NCBI RefSeq assembly: GCF_000412635.1
Contig: NZ_ASTG01000005.1
Location: 124,001-188,000, forward strand
DNA: 64,000 nt
Direction: 5' to 3'
Source of the DNA: Sphingobium bisphenolivorans
GTDB lineage: Bacteria > Pseudomonadota > Alphaproteobacteria > Sphingomonadales > Sphingomonadaceae
Of this stretch, positions 45,701-53,393 are shown in pieces; positions within the stretch are counted from its first letter, which is position 1, and each line of letters begins with the position of its first letter. Under the pieces are notes generated by a model that ran no database searches, was not told the DNA's origin, and worked only from the letters and a program-made list of their open reading frames with translations. Position numbers and translations under genes: made by a program.

Positions 45701-46771
45701 TTAGCTGGTGGAACGAAAAACCTGACCAGCCGTTACGCCAAACCTTGTTGATTCCGATAAGGCTCTGAAAAGGCTTGCTTCCGTCCCCGTCATCCACACT
45801 TGCCCCCCAGCCTGACGGAGCCGATCGAACAGGGCCGCTCGCCGCGACGGGTCGAGATGAGCGGCTACCTCGTCCAGCAGCAGCACCGGCGGCCGCCCGC
45901 GATGAGCGGTGACGAGCGCAGCATGGGCCAACAGGATGGACAGCAGCAGCGCCTTCTGCTCACCCGTCGAACAGAGTGCGGCAGGCTGGGCCTTCGCCGC
46001 ATGCGTCACCGTCAGGTCCTGCCGGTGCGGCCCGGCCCCAGTCCGACCCGCCGCAGCGTCGCGCCGCCTCTCCCTTGCCAAGCGCGCACCCAATGGCTCG
46101 CCGGTTGCCTCATCCCCATCCAGCGACAGGAGGGGCCGCGCGAAAGGATAATCCGGCTGCCCTGAGAGCGCCGCGTTCAGCCGCGTGACGAGATCGGCGC
46201 GCGCGCTAGACAGCGCCGCGCCATGCTCGTCCATCTGGGCTTCGAGAGCGGTGAGCCAAGCCGGGTCCGCCGCTGTCAAATCGCCGAGCAGTCGGTTCCG
46301 CGCCCGCATCGCCGCTTCATAGCGCGCGCTGTGGACGGCATGCCCCGGATGCAGCGCCAGTGTCAGCCGGTCGAGGAAGCGTCGCCGCCCCCCCGGGCTG
46401 TCCATGAACAGCCGGTCCATGGCAGGCGTCAGCCATACGATCGACAGATGATCCGCCAGCGCATTGGCGGAAGAGGCGACGCCGCCGATCCGAACCTGCC
46501 GCCGGTCGGGCGCCCCCGCCAGCACGCCCGTGCCCAGCATCACCCCGTCAACCTCCGCTGCGATGCCGAAGCCGCCGCCGCCATCCTGCCGCACCATGTC
46601 GCGCAGCGCCGCTCCGCGCAGCCCCCGCCCGGGCGCGAGCATCGACACAGCTTCCAATATATTGGTCTTACCCGCGCCATTTTCGCCGGTCAGGACGATG
46701 AAGGCGTGATCCGGCACGATCAGCGCGTCCGCATGGTTGCGGAAATCGTTTAAGGTAAGACGGCCGATCAT
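45701..46771 (-). CDS. recF: DNA replication and repair protein RecF
   Basis: An SMC-like ATPase that helps load RecA on gapped DNA. In 356 residues: Walker [16 protein letters not shown] (GENGAGKT at 29-36), signature region [17 protein letters not shown] and Walker [13 protein letters not shown]. Length is normal. It is not next to dnaN or gyrB. Its start is close to the end of the lipoprotein gene upstream (38 bp). Confidence 0.95.
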   Translation of the reverse strand: MIGRLTLNDFRNHADALIVPDHAFIVLTGENGAGKTNILEAVSMLAPGRGLRGAALRDMVRQDGGGGFGIAAEVDGVMLGTGVLAGAPDRRQVRIGGVASSANALADHLSIVWLTPAMDRLFMDSPGGRRRFLDRLTLALHPGHAVHSARYEAAMRARNRLLGDLTAADPAWLTALEAQMDEHGAALSSARADLVTRLNAALSGQPDYPFARPLLSLDGDEATGEPLGARLARERRRDAAAGRTGAGPHRQDLTVTHAAKAQPAALCSTGEQKALLLSILLAHAALVTAHRGRPPVLLLDEVAAHLDPSRRAALFDRLRQAGGQVWMTGTEASLFRALSESTRFGVTAGQVFRSTS

Positions 46772-46809
46772 CGGCCCGCTCTAGCGGCAGAGGGGGTAAT
46801 GGGAAAGCG

Positions 46810-47298
46810 TCAGCACCGCTTGCGCGTGACCGCAGTCCCGTCATTGATGATTGTGAGTTCCCGGCCGTTCGCCGAAGGACGCAATTCCAGCTTTTTGGTC
46901 CAGCTCTGCCCCTCGCCCGTGAAGGCGGCGTCGACGCTGACATGATTATTGGGCCGGGAGGAAACGCCCATTACCGTGCCGACGCTCTCATGAAAGATCA
47001 GGCTGTCGCGGGTGATCTTGAGTTCAAGCTCCGCCGACCTGTTATTGCAATTATCGTTCAGGCCGGTCCAGCGTCCCTGCAATGCAGGCGGGATAGCGGA
47101 GGCGACCGGAGCCTGCCGCGTTTGCGGGGCGGGCTCCTCTGCTGGTTCGACGGCGCTGTTGTTGGTGACCGCCGGCGCATTATCCGCTGCGCCGGACACT
47201 TCCTGATCGACGATGTTGGCGACGACGCCGGGCTGGCGATCCTCATCCTTGCCACAGGCGGCGGGGAGCAACAGCAGCGGGAGGATCATTGCGCGCAT
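46810..47298 (-). CDS. Hypothetical lipoprotein
   Basis: A 162-residue protein with a short lipoprotein signal (lipobox LPAAC). A low-complexity, Ala/Pro/Glu-rich linker follows (AVEPAEEPAPQTRQAP), then a compact C-terminal domain of about 85 residues with WTGLNDNCNNRSAELELKI and EGQSWTKKLELRPS, ending RKRC. The two C-terminal-domain cysteines may form a disulfide. No family is recognised. The start is uncertain (47298, 47316 or 47289); 47298 gives the shortest complete signal. Confidence 0.62.
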   Translation of the reverse strand: MRAMILPLLLLPAACGKDEDRQPGVVANIVDQEVSGAADNAPAVTNNSAVEPAEEPAPQTRQAPVASAIPPALQGRWTGLNDNCNNRSAELELKITRDSLIFHESVGTVMGVSSRPNNHVSVDAAFTGEGQSWTKKLELRPSANGRELTIINDGTAVTRKRC

Positions 47299-47466
47299 GA
47301 AACAGGAACCGGTCATGTGGCGATGGGTTCCGCCGATCATGCTTTCACTTGCCTCGCTATCCCGATCGTCGCCGAAGCTCTTGCCAGTCTTCAGTGATAA
47401 GGTCACCATCCCATCCAATATCGCCCGCCAACCGGTGCGGGACAACGGATGAAGGAGCCCAAGCCC

Positions 47467-48000
47467 ATGAAATGCGCGAAATTGCTGCTTGCCCTTGGCG
47501 CGATGACGCTTGCCCCCAGCGCCGCGATGGCTGCGCTGGCGGTGGGAGCGAAGGCGCCCGAATTCACGACGCGTGGCGCGATGGCGGGCAAGACCTTCAC
47601 CCTCACCCTTTCCCATCAGCTGAAGCGCGGGCCCGTCGTGCTCTATTTCTTCCCCAAAGCTTTCACGCCCGGCTGCTCGGCCGAGGCCCGCGAGTTCGCC
47701 GAGCATATCGACGATTTCAAGAAGGCGGGCGCGACGGTGATCGGCATGTCGGCTGATCCGGTGGACGATCTGGTCGCCTTCTCGACCAAGGAATGCGCGG
47801 GCAAGTTCGCGGTCGCCTCCGCTGGACCGAACATCGTGTCGGGATATGACGTGGCGCTCAAGATGCGGCCGGGCATGACCGACCGCACCTCCTATGTCAT
47901 CGCTCCCAGCGGCCGCATCGCCTTCGTCCACAGCGAGATGAACTATGCGGGCCATGTGAAGAGCACATTGGCAGCCGTGCAGGCGATGCAGCAGAAATAA
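47467..48000 (+). CDS. Exported peroxiredoxin (BCP/AhpC-TSA type)
   Basis: A 177-residue thiol peroxidase that reduces peroxides, here with a signal peptide (residues 1-23, ending AMA), so periplasmic. The peroxidatic cysteine is C70 in AFTPGCSAEAREF; C110 in TKECAGKF may resolve it. AAGGAG at 47452-47457 lies nine bases before ATG 47467, which decides against the in-frame ATG 47449. Secreted Prx are less common than cytosolic ones. It converges with the dienelactone hydrolase, with a three-base gap. Confidence 0.88.
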   Translation: MKCAKLLLALGAMTLAPSAAMAALAVGAKAPEFTTRGAMAGKTFTLTLSHQLKRGPVVLYFFPKAFTPGCSAEAREFAEHIDDFKKAGATVIGMSADPVDDLVAFSTKECAGKFAVASAGPNIVSGYDVALKMRPGMTDRTSYVIAPSGRIAFVHSEMNYAGHVKSTLAAVQAMQQK

Positions 48001-48003
48001 GCG

Positions 48004-48912
48004 CTATTTGGCGCGCTTCACATAGTGATCGAACCAGCCAAGCGTCGCGTTCCATGCGGCCTTGGCTGAGGCCTCATGATAGCTTGGCCGATAGTCCGCC
48101 ATGAAGCCATGATCGGCGCCAGGATAGACGGTGATCTCATCCGGGGGCGACTTGCCCGCCTTGGCCAGGGCGGCGCGCATCGCCTCCACATCCGCAACCG
48201 GTATTCCCTTGTCGAGCGCGCCATATTGACCGAGCACGGGCGCCTTCAGTTGCCGCACCTGCTCGATCGCGCTCAACGGCTGAAGAGGGGTCTTGTCGCT
48301 CACCAGCCGGCCATAGAAGGCGACGCCGGCGTCAAGCTGCGCGCTGTGCGCAGCATAGAGCCACACCACGCGGCCGCCCCAGCAGAAGCCCGTTATGCCG
48401 CGCCGCTCGCCGTCCCCGCCATGGCTCCCCGCCCAGCCATAGGTCGCGTCGATATCGGAGAGCACCTGCGCGTCGGGAGCCTTGGACACAATGGTGGCAA
48501 TCAGTTGCTTGAAGTCTGCGATACTGGTCGCATCGCCATGCCGGGCGAAAAGATCGGGCGCGATCGCATAATAGCCGGCCTTGGCGAAGCGGCGGCAGAT
48601 GTCGCGGACCCATTCGTGAACGCCGAAAATCTCATGCACCACGCACAGGATCGGCGCGCTCTTGGCATCAGCAGGACGGGCGACGAAGCCAGGCATGGCA
48701 AAGCCGTCGCTTGCCGGGATCGACACCGTCTCTTCCTTCAGCCCCTCGCCGGAGGTCTGGACGGCGCTGCTCGAAACTGGGCGGCAGGCTGCGGCGAAAC
48801 CGGCGGCAAAGGCGCCGCCCGCCAGCAGCTTGCGTCGATCAAGGCCGGTACTGCCGATCCAGTTACGATCGTCGGGCAACCGCTCGGGTTGGTCCTGTGC
48901 ATCGGTCGTCAT
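48004..48912 (-). CDS. Dienelactone hydrolase family protein, Tat lipoprotein
   Basis: A 302-residue alpha/beta hydrolase. The N-terminus has a twin-arginine signal (LDRRKLLAGG, R26-R27) and a lipobox at C43 (AAAC), so an exported lipoprotein. The catalytic Cys lies in GFCWGGR, an Asp in the GALDKGIP strand and the His in GADHGF, the Cys-Asp-His triad of dienelactone hydrolases. The natural substrate is unknown. ATG 48912 is chosen; extension to 49050 would start in the next gene's end. Confidence 0.87.
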   Translation of the reverse strand: MTTDAQDQPERLPDDRNWIGSTGLDRRKLLAGGAFAAGFAAACRPVSSSAVQTSGEGLKEETVSIPASDGFAMPGFVARPADAKSAPILCVVHEIFGVHEWVRDICRRFAKAGYYAIAPDLFARHGDATSIADFKQLIATIVSKAPDAQVLSDIDATYGWAGSHGGDGERRGITGFCWGGRVVWLYAAHSAQLDAGVAFYGRLVSDKTPLQPLSAIEQVRQLKAPVLGQYGALDKGIPVADVEAMRAALAKAGKSPPDEITVYPGADHGFMADYRPSYHEASAKAAWNATLGWFDHYVKRAK

Positions 48913-48974
48913 GCATCCCTCTCCTCGAAAGCCTGGAAGGTGGAGGAATGTAGCGGGTCGGCGACGCAGCGCAA

Positions 48975-49379
48975 TCAGTTGCACGCGAGGAAGTCGCCGC
49001 CTTCGATCAGCGGGAGCAAGGCCGGGTCGCGCCCATAAATATAGGCCCACGCCTCGACCTCGCCGTCGGGACCCCGCACCACCAGCCGCTCACGACGATA
49101 TTCGCGCGGTTCGGGAAAATGCTCGGAACATTCCTCATGCTCATCAAGCGCAGCGAGGATGGCTGGCGCGTCGGGCAAAGCGAAGAGATCGCCGACAACG
49201 ATCCTGTCAGGGCGTGGCACCATGGCCGGATAAGTGTCGACCCAATAGAGCCTGCCCCGCGCGGTCGCTCTGCCGACATGCCGAGCCTCCTGCCGTAGCC
49301 AATGCGCCACAGGATCATCGCAGCCGGGGCGCAGTGTGCCATATACGAAGAGCAGGGACTCGCTCACATTAGCTCCCAT
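48975..49379 (-). CDS. Gamma-glutamylcyclotransferase-like (AIG2-like) protein
   Basis: A 134-residue protein with the GGCT fold: LFVYGTLRPG at the start, the catalytic Glu in ALDEHEEC, and WAYIYGRD near the end. Members release 5-oxoproline from gamma-glutamyl amines or dipeptides; the substrate here is not known. Start ATG 49379; a GTG four codons later is also possible. The signal following upstream is the terminator region of the micro-ORF. Confidence 0.85.
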   Translation of the reverse strand: MGANVSESLLFVYGTLRPGCDDPVAHWLRQEARHVGRATARGRLYWVDTYPAMVPRPDRIVVGDLFALPDAPAILAALDEHEECSEHFPEPREYRRERLVVRGPDGEVEAWAYIYGRDPALLPLIEGGDFLACN

Positions 49380-49408
49380 GCGGAAGGCGAGACTTAGGAT
49401 AAGTTAAC

Positions 49409-49447
49409 CAAAAATAAAAGAGCCGCCCGGCTTTGTTGCGGGGCGGC
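49409..49447 (-). terminator. Rho-independent terminator on the minus strand
   Basis: On the minus strand GCCGCCC pairs with GGGCGGC and is followed by TCTTTTATTTTT. It sits about 50 bases past the stop of the 27-residue ORF at 49497-49580 and marks the end of a short minus-strand transcript. Confidence 0.82.
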
Positions 49448-49455
49448 CTTTTCAG

Positions 49456-49474
49456 CCTCCATGGATCATGGAGG
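49456..49474. repeat. Perfect hairpin inside the short minus-strand transcript
   Basis: An 8-bp perfect stem CCTCCATG/CATGGAGG with loop GAT lies between the micro-ORF stop and the terminator. Confidence 0.7.
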
Positions 49475-49496
49475 ACAGCAATGAAGAAGTTCGTGC

Positions 49497-49580
49497 TTAA
49501 GCGAAAAGCACCGAATAGAAGGTGAGCACCTGAGCGCCAACCGCAACCATCAGCGCAACGCCCTGAACAGTGTGTCGCAT
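49497..49580 (-). CDS. Candidate 27-residue single-helix membrane peptide
   Basis: The frame from ATG 49580 reads MRHTVQGVALMVAVGA, then QVLTFYSVLFA and stop. It is one hydrophobic helix with a basic N-terminus, the usual look of a small inner-membrane protein. Upstream on this strand, AGGA and CGGAA lie within 15 bases, a weak but usable binding site. The ORF is followed by a perfect hairpin and a strong terminator, so the stretch is very likely transcribed. I know no family. It could also be a small RNA with a chance ORF. Confidence 0.5.
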   Translation of the reverse strand: MRHTVQGVALMVAVGAQVLTFYSVLFA

Positions 49581-49701
49581 GTTTCCGTGTCCTGCAGCTA
49601 TTGTTGTTCTTGCCTTGCGGCGGGCTGGCCTATGCGCCGGACATGGAAATGTAACAATCGCAAAGCACGTCTTCGCAGTTGCAGCAAATGCAACAGCCCT
49701 G
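49581..49701. other. Short gap upstream of the micro-ORF
   Basis: It should hold the minus-strand promoter of the micro-ORF transcript; AT-rich words are present near 49640-49690, but no clear boxes. The DUF72 gene ends at 49702. Confidence 0.4.
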
Positions 49702-50442
49702 TTACTCCAGAGCCACGATCAGCGCCTGCGCCGCCGCGGGTGCGCGAACCTTCGCCCCGCTGATGAAGAAGGCGTAGGCATCGCCCTGCCTTGCCTGGGC
49801 CCGTATCCAGTCCGCCCAGCGCTCGATATCTCCGGGCGAATAGCCGGTCGGCTCCTCCTCCACCGTGCGCATCAGCCGCGCGTAAGAGAAGCCGACATCA
49901 TGGCCCTGCAGCGCGGGATATTCGGCATGGTCGGCGAAAACCACGGCAGCCCCGGCCTCGCCTGCCAGCTCCAGGAAATACGGATCGTCAAAGCTTTCGT
50001 GCCGCACCTCCAAGGCGTGGCGCAGCTTCACGCCCTCCACGCTTTGCGGCAGCAGCTTCAAAAACGCGCCGAAATCCTCTGCATCGAACTTTTTCGTTGG
50101 CATGAATTGCCAGAGGATCGGCCCCAACCGGTCGCCCAGTTCGACCAGGCCCTGGTTCACGAACTTGGCGATTGATTCGCCGGCCTCGGCCAGCACCCGG
50201 CGATTGGTGCAGAAACGCGAAGCCTTGACCGCAAATTGGAAACCGTCGGGCACGGCCTTTGCCCAGTTAGCAAAAGTCGCTGGCTTCTGCGTGCTGTAAT
50301 AGGTCGCATTGATCTCGGTCGCCGTCAAATGCTGGCCGACATAGGCAAGCTCATCCTTCTGCCGCAGCCCTTCGGGATAGAAGCTGCCGCGCCACGGCTC
50401 ATATGTCCAGCCGCCGATGCCGACCCTGATCCGTCCGCTCAT
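49702..50442 (-). CDS. DUF72 family protein
   Basis: A 246-residue TIM-barrel-like protein of DUF72 (YecE family). The start RIRVGIGGWTYEPWRGSFYP and the later EINATYYSTQKPATFANWAK, LGPILWQFMP and LRHALEVRHESF are family signatures. The function is unknown. GAAGGAGA lies seven bases before ATG 50442, which fixes the start. It is downstream of the cyclophilin gene on the same strand. Confidence 0.9.
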   Translation of the reverse strand: MSGRIRVGIGGWTYEPWRGSFYPEGLRQKDELAYVGQHLTATEINATYYSTQKPATFANWAKAVPDGFQFAVKASRFCTNRRVLAEAGESIAKFVNQGLVELGDRLGPILWQFMPTKKFDAEDFGAFLKLLPQSVEGVKLRHALEVRHESFDDPYFLELAGEAGAAVVFADHAEYPALQGHDVGFSYARLMRTVEEEPTGYSPGDIERWADWIRAQARQGDAYAFFISGAKVRAPAAAQALIVALE

Positions 50443-50506
50443 CCGCTTGTCTCCTTCGCCGCCATCCTGATCGGCTGAGGGGTCAAGAGCCAGTGGAAAA
50501 AGCGGG

Positions 50507-51172
50507 TCACCGCTTGCGGTTGAGGCCAATCAGCCAGGGCTTGACCCCGCGCGTGGGCTTGGGGCTGCCGTCCAGCCGCCGCATGCGAATGATGGTGATG
50601 GGCTTGATGATCATCTGCCCGCGCATCGGCCCCGATCCGCAACAGGTCGAGACGGCCAGGATGCGCTTCACCACATCCATCCCCGCCACGACATGGCCGA
50701 AAGCCGCGTAGCCGATATAATCGCCACGCGCGTCCATGTTGGGGGTCGGGCCGATGGTGATGAAGAAATTGCCCATCGCCGAGTTGGGGCGGTTCGGCCG
50801 CGCCATCGACAGGGTGGCGTCGAGGTGCTTGATACCGGTCTGGCTGGTCGGCTCATGCCTGACCGGGGGCAGCGAACGGCGGGCATCGGTGTCGATCCCG
50901 CCCTGGATGAGGCCGAACTTGGGATCGCTCTTGCGCCGTGCCGCTCGATAGAAGGTCACGCCGTCGAAGCGGCCGTCATCGACATAGGTCAAGAAATTGG
51001 CGGAGGTCCGGGGCGCCCGGCGGTCATCCGTCGCGACGATAATGGTGCCCAATGAGGTTTCGATGGCGACGCGGGTATAGCCGGACGTCGGCCGATTGGC
51101 GGGCAGCGCGAAAACGGAACCGGGCAGGAGCGAAAGAATGAAGAAGGCGAAACGTAGGGCAGCAGCACGCAT
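50507..51172 (-). CDS. Exported peptidylprolyl isomerase, cyclophilin type
   Basis: A 221-residue protein with a signal peptide (residues 1-23, ending FA) and a cyclophilin domain: VAIETSLGTIIVATDD, TSANFLTYVDDGRFDGVTFYRA (the Arg of the active site), LIQGGIDTDA and MGNFFITIG. It catalyses prolyl cis-trans isomerisation in the periplasm. ATG 51172 is preferred to a TTG two codons earlier. It precedes the DUF72 gene by 64 bp. Confidence 0.9.
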   Translation of the reverse strand: MRAAALRFAFFILSLLPGSVFALPANRPTSGYTRVAIETSLGTIIVATDDRRAPRTSANFLTYVDDGRFDGVTFYRAARRKSDPKFGLIQGGIDTDARRSLPPVRHEPTSQTGIKHLDATLSMARPNRPNSAMGNFFITIGPTPNMDARGDYIGYAAFGHVVAGMDVVKRILAVSTCCGSGPMRGQMIIKPITIIRMRRLDGSPKPTRGVKPWLIGLNRKR

Positions 51173-51289
51173 CGGCAAAGGATCAGGCTCGTCAGGAGAG
51201 TAAAGGCTGTCCTCAAGCTAGGGCGCTTGCCCACACGGCGCAACCGGGTGGCAAGCACCCGATATTTCACCCGATTTCCAGAAGGAAAG

Positions 51290-51365
51290 TGGTGACCCCT
51301 ACGGGAATCGAACCCGTGTTTCAGCCGTGAAAGGGCCGCGTCCTAGACCGCTAGACGAAGGGGCC
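51290..51365 (-). tRNA. tRNA-Glu (anticodon TTC)
   Basis: A 76-base cloverleaf read on the minus strand, with the 3' CCA encoded. The acceptor arm is GGCCCCT paired with AGGGGTC (one G-U pair), the anticodon loop CTTTCAC gives TTC, and the T arm is ACGGG-TTCGATT-CCCGT. It stands between the cyclophilin gene and recJ, with no other RNA genes near. Confidence 0.96.
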
Positions 51366-51487
51366 ACATGCAGTTCTGCGTGGCAGTGCTGCGAAGCGAG
51401 GCGGGCATTAGGCGGTGGCTTCGCAGCGGTCAACCCCCTTTGCTTAGGAAAATGATGCGAAGCAAAAAAGCCTGAACGGCAGCTGGC

Positions 51488-53254
51488 TCAGTCGGCCCAG
51501 GCCGCATCCTCCAGATGCAATTCAGCGGCAGGGCGCGGTCCCCAATCATCGATCTTCGCCCTTCCCGCGATCCACAAGCGCCGGTCGCGCGGGGCGCCAA
51601 GGATTGCCTGACCAAGATCGGATTCGGCCTGACGGAAAGCGATCGTCTTGATGGAACGGCCATCGTCGCCCGCCATGATCGCGCGCAGATGACCGTTACC
51701 CACGACATCCGCCTTGATGACCCGCATCGGGCCGGAGGCGATCAGCGGCGCGGGCCAGCCTGCTCCATAAGGGCCGCCTGCGTCGATCGCCGCGATGAAA
51801 TCGGGATTGACCCCGGCCGGCGCAAGCACCGCATCGATCAGCAGCGCGCGGTCGTCCCGCGCCCTTGTCACCGCGCCTGCCAGCCGCTCATCGAGGAAGT
51901 CCGCTAGCGCATCGAGCCGCTCGGCCGCGACCGTCAGGCCCGCCGCCATGGCATGGCCGCCGCCCGCCACCAGCAGGCCACTGTCCTTTGCCGCCAACAC
52001 CGCCGCGCCAAGGTCAACGCCGGAGATCGATCGGCCGGACCCCTTGCCGACGCCCTGCTCGTCCAAGGCGATGACGATGGCGGGCCGTCCCGCCTTTTCC
52101 TTGATGCGGCCCGCGACGATGCCGATCACGCCCGGATGCCAGCCTGCGCCCGCAATCAACGCAACCGCACGATTGCCCTGCGCCGCCAGCAACTCCTCGG
52201 CCTCAACCTGCACCGCCGCCTCGATGGCGCGGCGCTCCTCGTTCAGCAGGTCGAGTTCCTTCGCGATCTGCGCGGCTTCGGCTGGGTCCTCGGTGGTGAG
52301 CAGGCGAACGCCAAGGTCGGCCTTGCCCACACGCCCGCCCGCATTGATGCGCGGCCCAAGCGCAAAGCCGAGGTCGTGGCAGAGCGGCGCGCGCGTCAGC
52401 CGGCTCGCATCGATCAGGGCGGAAAGGCCGATGTTCCGGCGCTTCGCCATGATCCGCAGGCCCTGCGCCACGAAGGCCCGGTTAAGCCCTTTGAGCTGCG
52501 CCACGTCGGCGACTGTGCCCAGCGCGACGATGTCGAGCAGTTCCATCAGCGGCGGCTCAGCCCTGTGAGCGAACCAGCCCCGGCCGCGCAGCACGCGCAC
52601 CAGTGCCGCGCCCAGCAGGAAGGCGACACCGACCGCGGCGAGATGACCGTGCGCGGCGGCTTCCTCCGCCTCGTCAAGGCGATTGGGGTTCACCAGCGCC
52701 AGCGCTTCGGGCAGGGCCGCCGCGCATTTATGGTGGTCAACCACCACCACATCGACGCCGACGGCCTTCGCCATGGCAAGCGCCTCGAACGCCTGCGCGC
52801 CGCAATCGACGGTGACAATCAGGTTCGCCCCCTCGCCCGCCAGCCGGACCAGCGCCTCGCCGGACGGGCCATAGCCCTCCATCAGCCGGTCGGGAATATA
52901 GGGCCGCGCGGCGAGGCCGAGGTCACGCAACAGCCGGATCAGCAGCGCCGCGCTCGTCGCGCCATCGACGTCATAATCGCCGAAGATGCGAACATCCTCT
53001 TGGCCCACCACCGCGTCAGCCAGCCGCTCGGCGGCAGCGTCCATGTCGCGGAACAGGCTGGGATCGGGCATGAAATGGCGGATGGTCGGATTGCGATGCG
53101 CCTCCACCGCCTCCCGCGGGCAACCGCGCGCGATCAGCAATTGGGTGACGAGATCGTCCGGTCGATAGCCCGGCTCCCGCCCGTCGGCGCTCCCCCCGCG
53201 CCATCGCCAGGGCTGACCAAGGATCGAACGGGTGACATTGAGCGCGACAGTCAT
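51488..53254 (-). CDS. recJ: Single-stranded-DNA-specific exonuclease RecJ
   Basis: A 5'-3' ssDNA exonuclease of recombination and mismatch repair. In 588 residues: DHH-family motifs FGDYDVDGATS (D93, D95, D97) and VVDHHKCA (D173-H174-H175), and the DHHA1-domain motif GGGHAMAAG. Normal length. It is transcribed toward tRNA-Glu, 122 bp downstream. Confidence 0.95.
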   Translation of the reverse strand: MTVALNVTRSILGQPWRWRGGSADGREPGYRPDDLVTQLLIARGCPREAVEAHRNPTIRHFMPDPSLFRDMDAAAERLADAVVGQEDVRIFGDYDVDGATSAALLIRLLRDLGLAARPYIPDRLMEGYGPSGEALVRLAGEGANLIVTVDCGAQAFEALAMAKAVGVDVVVVDHHKCAAALPEALALVNPNRLDEAEEAAAHGHLAAVGVAFLLGAALVRVLRGRGWFAHRAEPPLMELLDIVALGTVADVAQLKGLNRAFVAQGLRIMAKRRNIGLSALIDASRLTRAPLCHDLGFALGPRINAGGRVGKADLGVRLLTTEDPAEAAQIAKELDLLNEERRAIEAAVQVEAEELLAAQGNRAVALIAGAGWHPGVIGIVAGRIKEKAGRPAIVIALDEQGVGKGSGRSISGVDLGAAVLAAKDSGLLVAGGGHAMAAGLTVAAERLDALADFLDERLAGAVTRARDDRALLIDAVLAPAGVNPDFIAAIDAGGPYGAGWPAPLIASGPMRVIKADVVGNGHLRAIMAGDDGRSIKTIAFRQAESDLGQAILGAPRDRRLWIAGRAKIDDWGPRPAAELHLEDAAWAD

Positions 53255-53393
53255 GCGACGGCTCTAGACCGGTTGCGATTCGGAGGGAAGCACCTGGGCG
53301 TCATGACGCACGCGGAACCAAAGCAACTGCTGGTGCGTATTGCTCTTCCCGCCCGGATCAAGCGAGGGCGAGTTCAGGGGGCAAGGCGTTTTC

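Noticed and set aside
49481..49525. Plus-strand 14-codon ORF with GGAGG upstream
   Set aside because: Very short, overlaps the minus-strand micro-ORF and hairpin; GGAGG is part of the hairpin stem, so probably chance.
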